This document shows positions 1 to 7,035 of a stretch of 36,669 nucleotides of DNA, in pieces. Made by a program: the position numbers and the translations under genes. The DNA comes from Oscillospiraceae bacterium (GTDB taxonomy: Bacteria > Bacillota > Clostridia > Oscillospirales > Acutalibacteraceae): the NCBI GenBank assembly GCA_031269595.1, contig JAISYX010000003.1:1-36669 (forward strand), in the 5' to 3' direction. Below the pieces are notes generated by a model. The model was not told the origin of the DNA and made no database searches. It was given only the letters and a program-made list of their open reading frames with translations. Each line of letters starts with the position of its first letter. The stretch's first letter is position 1.

Positions 1-300
1 AAGTGCGCCCTTATGCGTTTTGTGAATGTTGGACGGTCAACGCCAATCGGCGCACAAAGCGACGATAAAGGCGTTGGGCGTTCATATGAGCTAAAACGCT
101 TGCCACCATTGGGGGCAACGGATGGGGACAGGTTGTGGAGCAGAGGTAATATGTAAGGCTTGAAAAACGGTTGCTAAAAAATATGAATAAACATAAATTT
201 AAAAATTTGCTTTGCGAAGGAGGAAAGTAAATAGAGATTGTGATGATAACCAATCAATTTAATCAAGAATAAAAAATACATAAAAAAAGTAAAATTGGAC
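1..300. other. No recognisable gene at left edge
   Basis: I see no gene I can support here. An 80-codon frame is open on the minus strand (11-253), but it has low-complexity content and no convincing ribosome binding site, so I leave it out. The right half becomes strongly AT-rich as it approaches the promoter at 301. Confidence 0.4.
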
Positions 301-329
301 TTGACAAGCCATTCAAATTAATATATAAT
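301..329 (+). promoter_or_regulatory. Consensus sigma-A promoter for the stable-RNA cluster
   Basis: TTGACA (301-306), a 17-bp spacer and TATAAT (324-329) match the sigma-A consensus perfectly. It points towards the tRNA/5S cluster and is the only strong promoter seen upstream of it, so it probably drives tRNA-Glu, 5S rRNA and tRNA-Asn. Confidence 0.8.
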
Positions 330-470
330 AATCTAAGTTAAGTGATTAGAGAATTTCGTATGGAATTAGGCTTTCTGATTTATGAAAAAATCAGGTGTTT
401 CTTTGAAGAGCGATGTTCCTTTTTCAGTTAAAACCTTTAATTTAAATGTGCCATTGGCTTTGCCGTAGGA

Positions 471-523
471 GATTCAGACTGTTAATCAGAGGGTCGTTGG
501 TTCAAGTCCAACAAGAGGAGCCA
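471..523 (+). pseudogene. 3' half of a tRNA (Asn-like, GTT)
   Basis: The sequence has a GTT anticodon loop (CTGTTAA), a T-arm with the TTCAA loop, an acceptor 3' strand and an encoded CCA. No matching acceptor 5' strand (expected TCCTCTT) or normal D-arm precedes it. It therefore looks like the anticodon-to-3'-end half of a tRNA gene and should not fold as a full tRNA. It could be a decayed gene or the scar of an element that used the tRNA 3' end as its attachment site. Confidence 0.55.
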
Positions 524-530
524 TTTGCAA

Positions 531-577
531 AACTCTTAATCAGGGTGTCCACGGTTCGAGCCCGTGATGGTGTACCA
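531..577 (+). pseudogene. 3' half of a tRNA (Lys-like, CTT)
   Basis: It begins at an anticodon loop reading CTCTTAA, followed by the variable region, a T-arm with TTCGAGC, an acceptor 3' strand and CCA. The 5' half is absent; the upstream bases are the end of the preceding tRNA fragment. The anticodon CTT suggests lysine. It is the second 3'-half fragment in a row, only 7 bases after the first. Confidence 0.55.
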
Positions 578-598
578 TTAGTTTCCCATGTTAGATGT

Positions 599-674
599 GG
601 CCCGTTGGTCAAGTGGCCTAAGACTCCGGCCTCTCACGCCGGCAACAGGGGTTCGAATCCCCTACGGGTCACCA
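599..674 (+). tRNA. tRNA-Glu (CTC)
   Basis: This is a complete cloverleaf with a 7-bp acceptor stem (GGCCCGT with ACGGGTC, one G-U pair), an anticodon stem CCGGC/GCCGG enclosing CTCTCAC (anticodon CTC at 633-635), a T-arm with TTCGAAT and an encoded CCA at 672-674. It reads glutamate GAG codons and lies just upstream of the 5S rRNA in the same transcript. A second glutamate isoacceptor (TTC) lies on the other side of the mobile element. Confidence 0.95.
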
Positions 675-707
675 CATTCTTTTTAGAATGGCATTTAGCT
701 TAAAATA

Positions 708-823
<116 letters not shown>

Positions 824-831
824 ACAAATAA

Positions 832-907
832 TCCTCAATAGCTCAGTTGGTAGAGCATGCGGCTGTTAACCGCAGGGTCGTTGGTTCGAGTCCAACTTGG
901 GGAGCCA
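832..907 (+). tRNA. tRNA-Asn (GTT)
   Basis: This is a complete cloverleaf: acceptor TCCTCAA with TTGGGGA, D-arm AGCTCAGTTGGTAGAGC, anticodon stem TGCGG/CCGCA with loop CTGTTAA (anticodon GTT at 865-867), T-arm GTTGG/CCAAC and encoded CCA at 905-907. It is the last host gene before the mobile element. The terminator-like hairpin just downstream is where the element has inserted. Confidence 0.95.
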
Positions 908-915
908 AACCATTC

Positions 916-965
916 AAATCCGAACCACCGCCAATTCTTTGTAGTAGGCGATGTGTTCGGATTTG
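916..965. terminator. Terminator-like hairpin after tRNA-Asn, overlapping attL
   Basis: CAAATCCGAAC (916-926) pairs with GTTCGGATTTG (955-965), and an inner CGCC/GGCG pair extends the stem. The right arm belongs to the element's direct repeat, so the hairpin is completed by sequence shared with the far end of the element. The following bases are only moderately T-rich. Confidence 0.5.
954..965. other. Candidate attL (left copy of 12-bp direct repeat)
   Basis: TGTTCGGATTTG occurs here and again at 10804-10815, immediately beside the host tRNA-Glu. The two copies bracket the relaxase, cargo and serine recombinase, as expected for attL/attR of a large serine integrase. The exact crossover dinucleotide cannot be told from one sequence. 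Confidence 0.6.
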
Positions 966-1046
966 TGCTTTATCTTTGAGATTAAAATATGTATGCAGAG
1001 TGGCTGTGTTTTCCGTTGCCACTCTGTTTGGATTCGATTTTACGGT

Positions 1047-1298
1047 TTATGCGGTTTTATCAGCTTCCTGCCGCCGTTTTTTGCACCATTCAGCGTACTC
1101 CTGCTTGCCTTTGTCGCTTTCAAAGTAAGCTTGAATTGCCGGGAGGATACATCGAGCGAAGGACTGGATTTCGTGCTTTGGCGGGTAAAACGCACCTTTT
1201 GTCGGCTTTTTGGGTGGCGGTTTCGGTACGGGGTTGCTTGGATAGTTTCCCAACAGCGGGACTTTCCAGCGTGGTGTTGGACAAATTTCAGTTGGCAT
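1047..1298 (-). CDS. Small proline- and lysine-rich protein downstream of the relaxase
   Basis: This 83-residue protein has a proline- and lysine-rich first half (NPVPKPPPKKPTKGAFYPPK) and a more ordinary helical second half ending in a basic stretch (EWCKKRRQEADK). An AGGGG ribosome binding site lies about 10 bases before the ATG. It follows the relaxase stop by 47 bases on the same strand, so it is probably in the mobilization transcript. I do not recognise a family; a basic accessory protein for DNA processing is possible but is only inferred from position. It is the leftmost gene inside the element. Confidence 0.6.
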   Translation of the reverse strand: MPTEICPTPRWKVPLLGNYPSNPVPKPPPKKPTKGAFYPPKHEIQSFARCILPAIQAYFESDKGKQEYAEWCKKRRQEADKTA

Positions 1299-1345
1299 AT
1301 ACGGATTTCCCCTTTCATCTTTGAGTTTTCAAACATCAGCTCCTT

Positions 1346-2650
1346 TCATCGTTCGCGGTCGCTGCTGCGATTGCGCGGCTTGGGATTTGGCGGCGATTGG
1401 GCTTTCGGCTGAATCTGCCACCTCTGCTGTGGCACTTTGATTTCGGGCTTTTTCTCCGGCGCTGCCCTTGCTTTTTGTGCGGCGAGTTTCTTTTCCTGTG
1501 CCGCCTGTTTTGCACCATCTATGGTGTCAAACAAGAAGCCGATAACCCGTTCTTCCGCGACTTTCATCGCCTCTGCGAAGGGCTTTGCAAACTCCTTCAG
1601 TTTGTCAAGAGCGGCCTTTGTGGTTTCATAGAGATTAGTCATATCACGTAGCCGCTGTGTCAGACTGTCGATGGTCTGCTTGGCTTTGATACCGAATTTC
1701 GCAAGGTCGGAGAGTTTCTCAAACTCTTCGGCAGTCAGTTCGATTTTATCACTGAACCGCTTTTTCTTGCCAATATTGCTTACATCATTAAGCTGATGGT
1801 AAATCGGTTCAACCGCTCGGATTCGGTCTTTTAAATCATCGAGCCACATTTCGGATTCCATTGTGTCGGCGCGGATTTCTTTTAACCGTTCCCGCTCCTG
1901 CGTGACTTTGAACTCTACCACATCAAGATGCTCTGCCGTGCTGCCTTCCACACCTCTTTCGAGGTCGGAAAAACCCGCCTCCTTCATATGGTTGAAGAAT
2001 CGGGTTTGCAGTAGGCTGTAGGATGCAATTCGCTTTGGTTCGCCTTTTTCGTCAACGATAGTCTGAAATGCCCACTTTTTGCTGTGGCTGATTTGGTGGA
2101 TGACCGCTTTGACTGTGCCAACCAAACTGGGGTCGCGGCAACGCTTTGACCACTTGACCTCCTTTTCCACCACCGGCAAATATATGACGTGCATATGATA
2201 GTGGTAAACTGGCTTGCCGAGTTTGTCAGAAAGTCCTTGGTTTCGCTCGTCCGCGTGCATCGTCGCCGAGAGGATATATGGACTGCCAACTTCTTTTTCG
2301 GCGAAGTGGTAAACTTCCTCGAAGAACTGCCGTGCGTAATTGTAGCCGCCGTGCCGTTCAAAATATGCGGTGTTGACATCAAAGACCATTTCCGCAAAGA
2401 CCTTTGCATCCTCTTTCAGCCCTCTTGTGCTGACCTCACCTCGCTCCAACATTCCCTCCAACGCCTTTTCGTAGGTGGTGTCGCACCGCCGAAAGTTAAT
2501 ATTGAGGTTGCTACGCTCCGGCTCAATATCGGGGTTGGTATAGCTTTCGTTTTTACGCTCGTTGTGCCGCTCCCGAATGCCAATACCGCCGCGCTTGTAA
2601 GGTTGATTTCGGACTACGGTTCGGTCAACCTTTTGCTGTTTTTCTGCCAT
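1346..2650 (-). CDS. MobV/Pre-family relaxase (plasmid recombination/mobilization protein)
   Basis: This 434-residue protein would nick one strand at the element's oriT and stay attached to the 5' end during mobilization. The N-terminus has the MobV/Pre motif region with RHN (around residues 28-30), YTNPDI and ERSNLN. The third motif is the metal-binding histidine cluster YHYHMHVIYLPV (about residues 149-160), preceded by HADERN. The C-terminal third is charged and coiled-coil-like, then proline- and lysine-rich. An excellent ribosome binding site (GGAGGTGAT) precedes the ATG. Transcription comes from the palindromic region shared with the XRE gene. No coupling protein or mating-pore genes are present, so the element would be mobilizable rather than self-transmissible. 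Confidence 0.9.
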   Translation of the reverse strand: MAEKQQKVDRTVVRNQPYKRGGIGIRERHNERKNESYTNPDIEPERSNLNINFRRCDTTYEKALEGMLERGEVSTRGLKEDAKVFAEMVFDVNTAYFERHGGYNYARQFFEEVYHFAEKEVGSPYILSATMHADERNQGLSDKLGKPVYHYHMHVIYLPVVEKEVKWSKRCRDPSLVGTVKAVIHQISHSKKWAFQTIVDEKGEPKRIASYSLLQTRFFNHMKEAGFSDLERGVEGSTAEHLDVVEFKVTQERERLKEIRADTMESEMWLDDLKDRIRAVEPIYHQLNDVSNIGKKKRFSDKIELTAEEFEKLSDLAKFGIKAKQTIDSLTQRLRDMTNLYETTKAALDKLKEFAKPFAEAMKVAEERVIGFLFDTIDGAKQAAQEKKLAAQKARAAPEKKPEIKVPQQRWQIQPKAQSPPNPKPRNRSSDRER

Positions 2651-2680
2651 TTTCTATCACCTCCATTCCGCAAGCTGTCC

Positions 2681-2751
2681 TTGCACTTAATATTATATAG
2701 CAAAATATATTGACAAGTCAAGCAGGATTTGCTAAAATATTAAATGTGCAA
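2681..2751. promoter_or_regulatory. 71-bp imperfect palindrome with mirror-image divergent promoters
   Basis: The rightward promoter is TTGACA (2710-2715), 17 bp, TAAAAT (2733-2738). The leftward promoter is TTGACT (2721-2716), 18 bp, TATAAT (2697-2692). The two -35 boxes overlap in the palindrome TTGACAAGTCAA, and the symmetry extends outward (TTGCAC/GTGCAA at the ends, GCAAA/TTTGC within). It probably serves as the operator for the adjacent XRE protein, controlling both itself and the relaxase. Confidence 0.75.
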
Positions 2752-2778
2752 GATATAATAACTTTGGAGGGTTTGAAA

Positions 2779-3522
2779 ATGCGCTATGTTAAGAAAAATA
2801 GCGTTGAAGAATACAACAGCATATTCGCATCGCGGTTACGGTATCTGATGGAACACGCAGATGTCAATCAGCAGAAACTGGCTGATTTTATCGGCGTGAC
2901 AAGGCAAGCGGTAAGCGCATACACGTTAGGGGCTTCTCTGCCCGACATAGAGAAATTCGAGAAAATCGCTGACTTTTTCGGTGTGTCCACAGAATATTTA
3001 TTGGGCAGAACCGAGGTGATGGAAACCAATATTGTTAAGCAAGCAATTTCAGAAGCGTTGCAGCTTTCGGAGGATTCCATTGACCTCATTATAGGTTTGC
3101 AAAAAGAATTTCGATTGGAGCAAAATCTCGAAAACGACTGGAAGCTGACAGTCAAAGAAAAAGAGCCGCTTTCAGCGATTTTCGACCGCTGGCTGCGCTT
3201 TGTAGATTTGGAAGAATTTATGAGTAATCTGTTCAAAACGATAGAAGCGGCCGCCAACGCCCAACACAGCGGCTATTTTCCCGAACGCTATATGCTTGAT
3301 GAAGATGACAAAAACGCCGTTTATAACCTCAAACAGCGCGGGTATGTAACGCTCACCCCAACGGAGCAGATGGATTTATACGAGCAGAAAGCCGCGAAAA
3401 TTTTTGTTCAGTCTGTGGAACGGTTGCAAAGCGAGTCCATAGAAGCTACCATCACGCTATGTGAAGCCGAGAAAACGGAGCAAGACCAGCCGGAAGAAGA
3501 CGGCGGGGACGGTGCGCAGTAA
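2779..3522 (+). CDS. XRE-family transcriptional regulator of the mobile element
   Basis: This 247-residue protein has an N-terminal Cro/C1-type helix-turn-helix (QQKLADFIGVTRQAVSAYTL, about residues 31-50), then the common continuation PDIEKFEKIADFFGVSTEYLLG. The C-terminal part is acidic and of unknown fold. I start at the ATG at 2779 because GGAGG lies eight bases upstream and the earlier in-frame start at 2710 lies inside the -35 box. It is read divergently from the relaxase. The inferred role is repressor of mobilization and of itself. The stop codon lies within a perfect 10-bp-arm hairpin. Confidence 0.85.
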   Translation: MRYVKKNSVEEYNSIFASRLRYLMEHADVNQQKLADFIGVTRQAVSAYTLGASLPDIEKFEKIADFFGVSTEYLLGRTEVMETNIVKQAISEALQLSEDSIDLIIGLQKEFRLEQNLENDWKLTVKEKEPLSAIFDRWLRFVDLEEFMSNLFKTIEAAANAQHSGYFPERYMLDEDDKNAVYNLKQRGYVTLTPTEQMDLYEQKAAKIFVQSVERLQSESIEATITLCEAEKTEQDQPEEDGGDGAQ

Positions 3523-3543
3523 TATACTCTTTCAGAGTATATT
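3521..3543. terminator. Hairpin overlapping the XRE stop codon
   Basis: AATATACTCT and AGAGTATATT form a perfect 10-bp stem with a 3-base loop. No T-run follows, so it may be an mRNA-stabilising hairpin or protein site rather than a true intrinsic terminator. Confidence 0.5.
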
Positions 3544-3544
3544 A

Positions 3545-3640
3545 CCCACTATGACACTTTCGCTACGCGCAAAGTGCCGTGGGCTCTCCGAGGGGGAACG
3601 CCGTCTGCGGACGGATTTGAGAACGCACGAACATTAGAGG
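3545..3640. other. Structured non-coding region, candidate oriT
   Basis: CACTTTCGC (3555-3563) pairs with GCG-C-AAAGTG (3567-3576, one bulge) around a TAC loop. An outer CCCAC (3545-3549) with GTGGG (3579-3583) extends the same fold, and a second small hairpin CCGTC/GACGG follows at 3601-3614. No coding frame is convincing. Structured non-coding DNA close to a MobV relaxase gene is where an oriT would be expected, but I cannot identify a nick site. Confidence 0.35.
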
Positions 3641-3712
3641 ATGAACGATTTATTCAGACAAAGCGTGTCAAAAAAACAAGCACATCCACAGAAAATTTAT
3701 CACTTTAAAGCG

Positions 3713-3741
3713 TTGAATTTTAGAGAGAAATATGTTATAAT
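3713..3741 (+). promoter_or_regulatory. Sigma-A promoter of the TnpV-like gene
   Basis: TTGAAT (3713-3718), a 17-bp spacer and TATAAT (3736-3741) lie 32 bases before the chosen ATG. This supports the downstream start at 3773 over an earlier in-frame ATG at 3641. Confidence 0.7.
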
Positions 3742-3772
3742 AAGGCTATCAAATTTTGAAGGATGGTGTGTT

Positions 3773-4138
3773 ATGTTTGAACTGACTTATTCCCGTGTCG
3801 GCGATTATTGGATTCCCTATTTGACCTTGCCAGAGGAAGATGAGCACGATGTAGAGTTGGCTTGTCGCAAGTTCGCTGTAAAGCGGCGGCGGTATATAAA
3901 GAACACCAAAAGCTTTCTATTCACCAAGTTGCTCACCACCTGCAAGCTGACCGAATATTTAGCGAATTTTGAACTAAAGGCAGAAAAGCGTTACGGCGAG
4001 TTGGTCGGGCAGCTGATGGCGGAGCAGGGCTTGACCAATACGCACAGCGGCGAGGGCTATGGTTGGTATGTGCGGAAGATGTATGGCGTGGCGGCTGAGG
4101 CGGAACGGCGATTGGATGCGCAATTGATTTGTGCGTGA
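3773..4138 (+). CDS. TnpV-like mobile-element protein
   Basis: This 121-residue protein opens with FELTYSRVGDYWIPYLTLPE, which matches the start of the short TnpV proteins carried by clostridial transposons and conjugative elements. The rest is basic and helical (FAVKRRRYIKNTKSFLFTKL, then HSGEGYGWYVRKMYGVAAEAERRL). The function of TnpV proteins is not known to me beyond their link to mobile elements. The start is set by a GAAGGA site about 8 bases upstream and by the promoter just before it. A terminator follows. Confidence 0.7.
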   Translation: MFELTYSRVGDYWIPYLTLPEEDEHDVELACRKFAVKRRRYIKNTKSFLFTKLLTTCKLTEYLANFELKAEKRYGELVGQLMAEQGLTNTHSGEGYGWYVRKMYGVAAEAERRLDAQLICA

Positions 4139-4148
4139 GATTAATTGC

Positions 4149-4185
4149 GCCACGGTTAGGTTGAGTGCTGAACCGTGGCCTTTTG
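4149..4185 (+). terminator. Intrinsic terminator after the TnpV-like gene
   Basis: GCCACGGTT (4149-4157) and AACCGTGGC (4171-4179) form a 9-bp stem followed by CTTTTGCTT. It isolates the restriction-modification operon from the upstream gene. Confidence 0.75.
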
Positions 4186-4224
4186 CTTATTAATACTGAA
4201 TGATTTGAATTTTCAATATTCCAG

Positions 4225-4253
4225 TTGACTTTTGAAATAAATGAATGTATAAT
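4225..4253 (+). promoter_or_regulatory. Sigma-A promoter of the restriction-modification operon
   Basis: TTGACT (4225-4230), a 17-bp spacer and TATAAT (4248-4253) lie 26 bases before the small HTH gene. No other strong promoter is seen before 6132, so the three genes are probably one transcript. Confidence 0.75.
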
Positions 4254-4279
4254 ATTAAAAATGAGAGGAGACTGATTCT

Positions 4280-4492
4280 ATGGGTATGGCAACGAAAATA
4301 AAAATGTTACTTGCCGCAAGAGATATGACCATAAGGGATTTAGCTGTTAAATTAGACACCTCAAGTCAAAATATGGCTGCAAAATTAAAAAGAGATAATT
4401 TGTCGGAAACCGACTTACAGCAAATCGCAAAAGTTTGTAATGCGGTTTTCGAGGGCAATTTTACTTTAAATGATACAGGAAAAGAAATATAA
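4280..4492 (+). CDS. Small XRE-type DNA-binding protein, possible controller of the R-M operon
   Basis: This 70-residue protein is little more than one Cro/C1-type helix-turn-helix (MTIRDLAVKLDTSSQNMAAK, then LSETDLQQIAKVCNAVFEGN). GAGGAG precedes the ATG. It sits 24 bases before the methylase. Small HTH proteins in this position are often controller (C) proteins that time restriction after methylation, but I see no classical C-box repeats over its promoter. A conserved stand-alone XRE protein of other role is equally possible. Confidence 0.7.
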   Translation: MGMATKIKMLLAARDMTIRDLAVKLDTSSQNMAAKLKRDNLSETDLQQIAKVCNAVFEGNFTLNDTGKEI

Positions 4493-4516
4493 ATCCAATT
4501 CGGAAGGAGTACAAGT

Positions 4517-5425
4517 ATGAACGGACGAGTTCCACATGTTGTCCAGTATCAAGGCTCAAAGCGGAATTTAGCTCCGCAGATTCTTCAATATATGCCAAGA
4601 AGATTCAATCGCTTGTATGAGCCTTTTTCCGGCATGGCGGCGATAACCATAGCGACCGCTTGTGAAAGACGAGCAATGCAGTATCATATAAACGATTTGA
4701 ATGCTCCAATTGTTCGAGTGTTACAAGAAGCAATAGACTCTCCAAGAACACTTGCAAATAATTATGCGCAAGTTTGGGAAGAACAGTTCCAATATGAAGG
4801 AGGTCATGTTGAGCACTATAATTACATTAGAGAGCGTTTCAATAACGGTGAAACAAGTGCTGAAAATATGCTGTATTTATTGGCACGTTGCGTGAAAGGT
4901 GCTGTTCGATATGGACAAAACGGGAAATTCAACCAATCGCCGGATAAGCGGCGGCACGGAACAAATCCAAGGAACATATTAGAAAATGTATCTGCTATTT
5001 CAACCCTACTGAAAGGGTGTGTTTCCTTTTCAGCATTGGATTATAGGGAGATTTTCGACATGGCACAACCGGGCGATTTGGTTTATATGGACCCTCCGTA
5101 TCAAGGTGTTACCAATGCAAAAGATAACAGGTATTTTTCCGGAGTAGAGTTTGAGGAATTTGCTACAGCGATTGAAATGCTCAATCAAAAGGGTGTTGAT
5201 TACCTTATCAGTTATGATGGCGAGTGCGGTGGAAAGGAATATGGTGAAGAACTGCCGCCCGACCTTAATTGCACCAAAATTCTACTTAATGCTGGTTTAT
5301 CTACTCAAGCGACTTTACTTGGCAAAAGAAACGTCACATACGAAGCATTATATATCAGCGAGAATTTATCCCATATGGTTGATAGCATCCCGCTCCAATT
5401 GACATTTATGGAGGCTATGGCATGA
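4517..5425 (+). CDS. D12-class N6-adenine DNA methyltransferase
   Basis: This 302-residue protein has the Dam/D12-class order: QYQGSKRNLAPQI (about residues 10-22, motif X), EPFSGMAA (about 35-42, the AdoMet-binding motif I) and the catalytic motif IV DPPYQG at about residues 192-197. It would transfer methyl from S-adenosylmethionine to adenine N6 in the site recognised by the neighbouring nuclease. The length is typical of the class. AAGGAG lies 7 bases before the ATG, and the stop overlaps the next gene's start by 4 bases (ATGA), so the two are translationally coupled. The target sequence cannot be predicted. Confidence 0.9.
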   Translation: MNGRVPHVVQYQGSKRNLAPQILQYMPRRFNRLYEPFSGMAAITIATACERRAMQYHINDLNAPIVRVLQEAIDSPRTLANNYAQVWEEQFQYEGGHVEHYNYIRERFNNGETSAENMLYLLARCVKGAVRYGQNGKFNQSPDKRRHGTNPRNILENVSAISTLLKGCVSFSALDYREIFDMAQPGDLVYMDPPYQGVTNAKDNRYFSGVEFEEFATAIEMLNQKGVDYLISYDGECGGKEYGEELPPDLNCTKILLNAGLSTQATLLGKRNVTYEALYISENLSHMVDSIPLQLTFMEAMA

Positions 5426-6132
5426 GTGATTATCCAAAGGAATTTTTAGACTTACTAAATTCAATTGAGGCCAAACGACCGCGAACGGTTATTCAGCACA
5501 TTTTACAACACGGATTTATAACATCACAGGAGCTGAAAGATGTTTACGGCTATAATCACCCACCAAGAGCGGTCAGAGATGTTCGTGAATATGGTATTCC
5601 TCTGATTACATACCGAATTGAAGGAACTGATGGAAGGAAAATTGCCGCATATAAATTTGGAGACCCATCAACTTTGAAAAACACGGTTTCCAAAGCGGCA
5701 GGAAGAACAATCCTTTCAAAAGCTTTAAAACAAGCACTAATTGATAAGTACGGTTCAAAATGCTTTGTGTATTATGAAGCAATGGATGAAGCTTTATTAC
5801 AAGTTGATCACCGTATCCCTTACGAAATTGGTGGAGAGCAGGACGAGAGCAACATTGATACTTACATGTTGTTGTGTCCATCTGCCAACCGCGCAAAGTC
5901 ATGGACTTGCGAGCATTGTGAAAACTGGCACGAAAAAGACGAGGCGTTTTGTGTAAGATGTTTTTGGGCATTTCCCGAAAATTACGACCATATAGCAGGG
6001 AAATTCCAAAAAATCATTTCAATTGTTTTCACAGGTGATGAAATTGCGGACTATAACAAGCTTATTGAAATCACAGGAGCAGAAAAAGCGCAGGAAACAA
6101 TCAAGGGGTTGATAAGCGACTTTTTGAAATAA
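5422..6132 (+). CDS. HNH-type restriction endonuclease with N-terminal HTH-like region
   Basis: This 236-residue protein has an HNH nuclease core in its middle: QVDHRIPYEIGG (about residues 127-138, catalytic His after Asp), Asn near 144, and LLC...N (about 150-156). A CxxC...CxxC set (about C163, C166, C177, C180) suggests a zinc site. Residues 22-70 look like a winged-helix or HTH unit (GFITSQELKDVYGY, then RAVRDVREYGIPLITYRI) that could read DNA. Overlap with the methylase gene by 4 bases makes it the restriction partner of a type II system. I cannot name the recognition site. Confidence 0.82.
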   Translation: MSDYPKEFLDLLNSIEAKRPRTVIQHILQHGFITSQELKDVYGYNHPPRAVRDVREYGIPLITYRIEGTDGRKIAAYKFGDPSTLKNTVSKAAGRTILSKALKQALIDKYGSKCFVYYEAMDEALLQVDHRIPYEIGGEQDESNIDTYMLLCPSANRAKSWTCEHCENWHEKDEAFCVRCFWAFPENYDHIAGKFQKIISIVFTGDEIADYNKLIEITGAEKAQETIKGLISDFLK

Positions 6133-6192
6133 TTCCGCTACAAACTTCCGATCTAAAAGCGATTGTTAGGCTTGGTATCAAGTATTCGTTGC

Positions 6193-6221
6193 TTTACGGC
6201 ATTTTCGAGAGGGTATATAAT
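6193..6221 (+). promoter_or_regulatory. Possible promoter for the nuclease-kinase-barrel operon
   Basis: TTTACG (6193-6198), 17 bp and TATAAT (6216-6221). The -35 box is poor, so this could be a regulated or weak promoter. The 165-bp gap after the endonuclease gene argues that the following three genes have their own start of transcription. Confidence 0.4.
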
Positions 6222-6301
6222 GCTACCGATAGAGTGCCAGATTGGTATGGAAAAATATTTCTTTGGAATTAAACAAGTAATTATAGAGTAGGAGCGGCAT
6301 G

Positions 6302-7033
6302 ATGTCTAATGTTAAAATATACACCAAATCAATTCCTGAGATAAAGTATTTTTCGCGGCAAGCTACGCAAGGACAAGAGTTCGAAATGGTAAAATCTTTT
6401 ATCACTTATATAGAAAAAAAATACTCGAAATTAACATATAAAAAAATAGCTATATTTATTGAACCACAAATAGGCACAGGCTATCCAGATATTGTATTGG
6501 TAGAATATTATGAAAAAAAAGTGTCTCAAAATAGCGAGTTCAGAAAATTATTAACGGATAATGATTTAAAAGTTTTGTTAGAGGTTCAGCGCAGAAAAAA
6601 CACATCCGTATTTGAATTAAGTAATTTGCTTGGTTATCAAGTTGAAGAAATCAAACGCATCCTTAGTAAATTATATAAAGCGAATTTTGTACACATTTCA
6701 TCAACATTAAATTATGTGCGCAATGTTCCTTTGGGAGAATATTTTGAAGTTAAAAAAATTATTTCAATTGAAGCTAAAATAGATAAATGGTCTGAGGCTA
6801 TTAGACAGGCGGCAACCAACTCTTGGTTTTCGAGCGAATCTTATGTGCTATTGAATAAAGAGAGTTGTAGCGAAACCATCATTAACAAATGCAAACAGCA
6901 AGGTATAGGCGTTATTTTAGTGAATGGGAAAATTGAAAAAAAACTAGAAAGCAATGTTAATAGACTTCCGGTTTCCTATGTTTCCTTAAAATTCAATGAA
7001 TGGATACAATCGTTAAAGGAGTTTGAACATTAA
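6302..7033 (+). CDS. PD-(D/E)xK nuclease-like protein with winged-helix insertion
   Basis: This protein of about 243 residues is probably a DNA-cutting or DNA-binding effector. The first part has GTGYPDIVLVEYY (about residues 58-70), matching the strand with the catalytic Asp. The matching strand IISIEAKIDKWSEAIRQA (about 153-170) supplies the E-x-K pair, then a helix as usual in restriction-nuclease folds. Between them, residues 80-140 look like a winged helix (LEVQRRKNTSVFELSNLLGY, then EEIKRILSKLYKANFVHIS). I choose the second of two adjacent ATGs because it is spaced 7 bases from GGAG. Codon use is very AT-rich compared with the element backbone. It is followed by the kinase gene after 2 bases. 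No named family is recognised with certainty. Confidence 0.65.
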   Translation: MSNVKIYTKSIPEIKYFSRQATQGQEFEMVKSFITYIEKKYSKLTYKKIAIFIEPQIGTGYPDIVLVEYYEKKVSQNSEFRKLLTDNDLKVLLEVQRRKNTSVFELSNLLGYQVEEIKRILSKLYKANFVHISSTLNYVRNVPLGEYFEVKKIISIEAKIDKWSEAIRQAATNSWFSSESYVLLNKESCSETIINKCKQQGIGVILVNGKIEKKLESNVNRLPVSYVSLKFNEWIQSLKEFEH

Positions 7034-7035
7034 TA

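Noticed and set aside
11..253. 80-codon minus-strand frame at the left edge
   Set aside because: No ribosome site, odd composition, and no similarity I can name.
446..703. 85-codon frame over the tRNA region
   Set aside because: It runs through tRNA-Glu and both tRNA fragments; a chance open frame.
951..1412. Open frames of 93-153 codons on the plus strand
   Set aside because: They lie opposite the small gene at 1047-1298 and the end of the relaxase, lack ribosome sites, and read as unlikely protein sequence.
3641..3772. N-terminal extension of the TnpV-like protein
   Set aside because: A near-consensus promoter lies inside it (3713-3741), so transcription starts after this ATG.
4280..4492. 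Toxin-antitoxin antitoxin
   Set aside because: There is no small toxin partner beside it; the next gene is a methylase.
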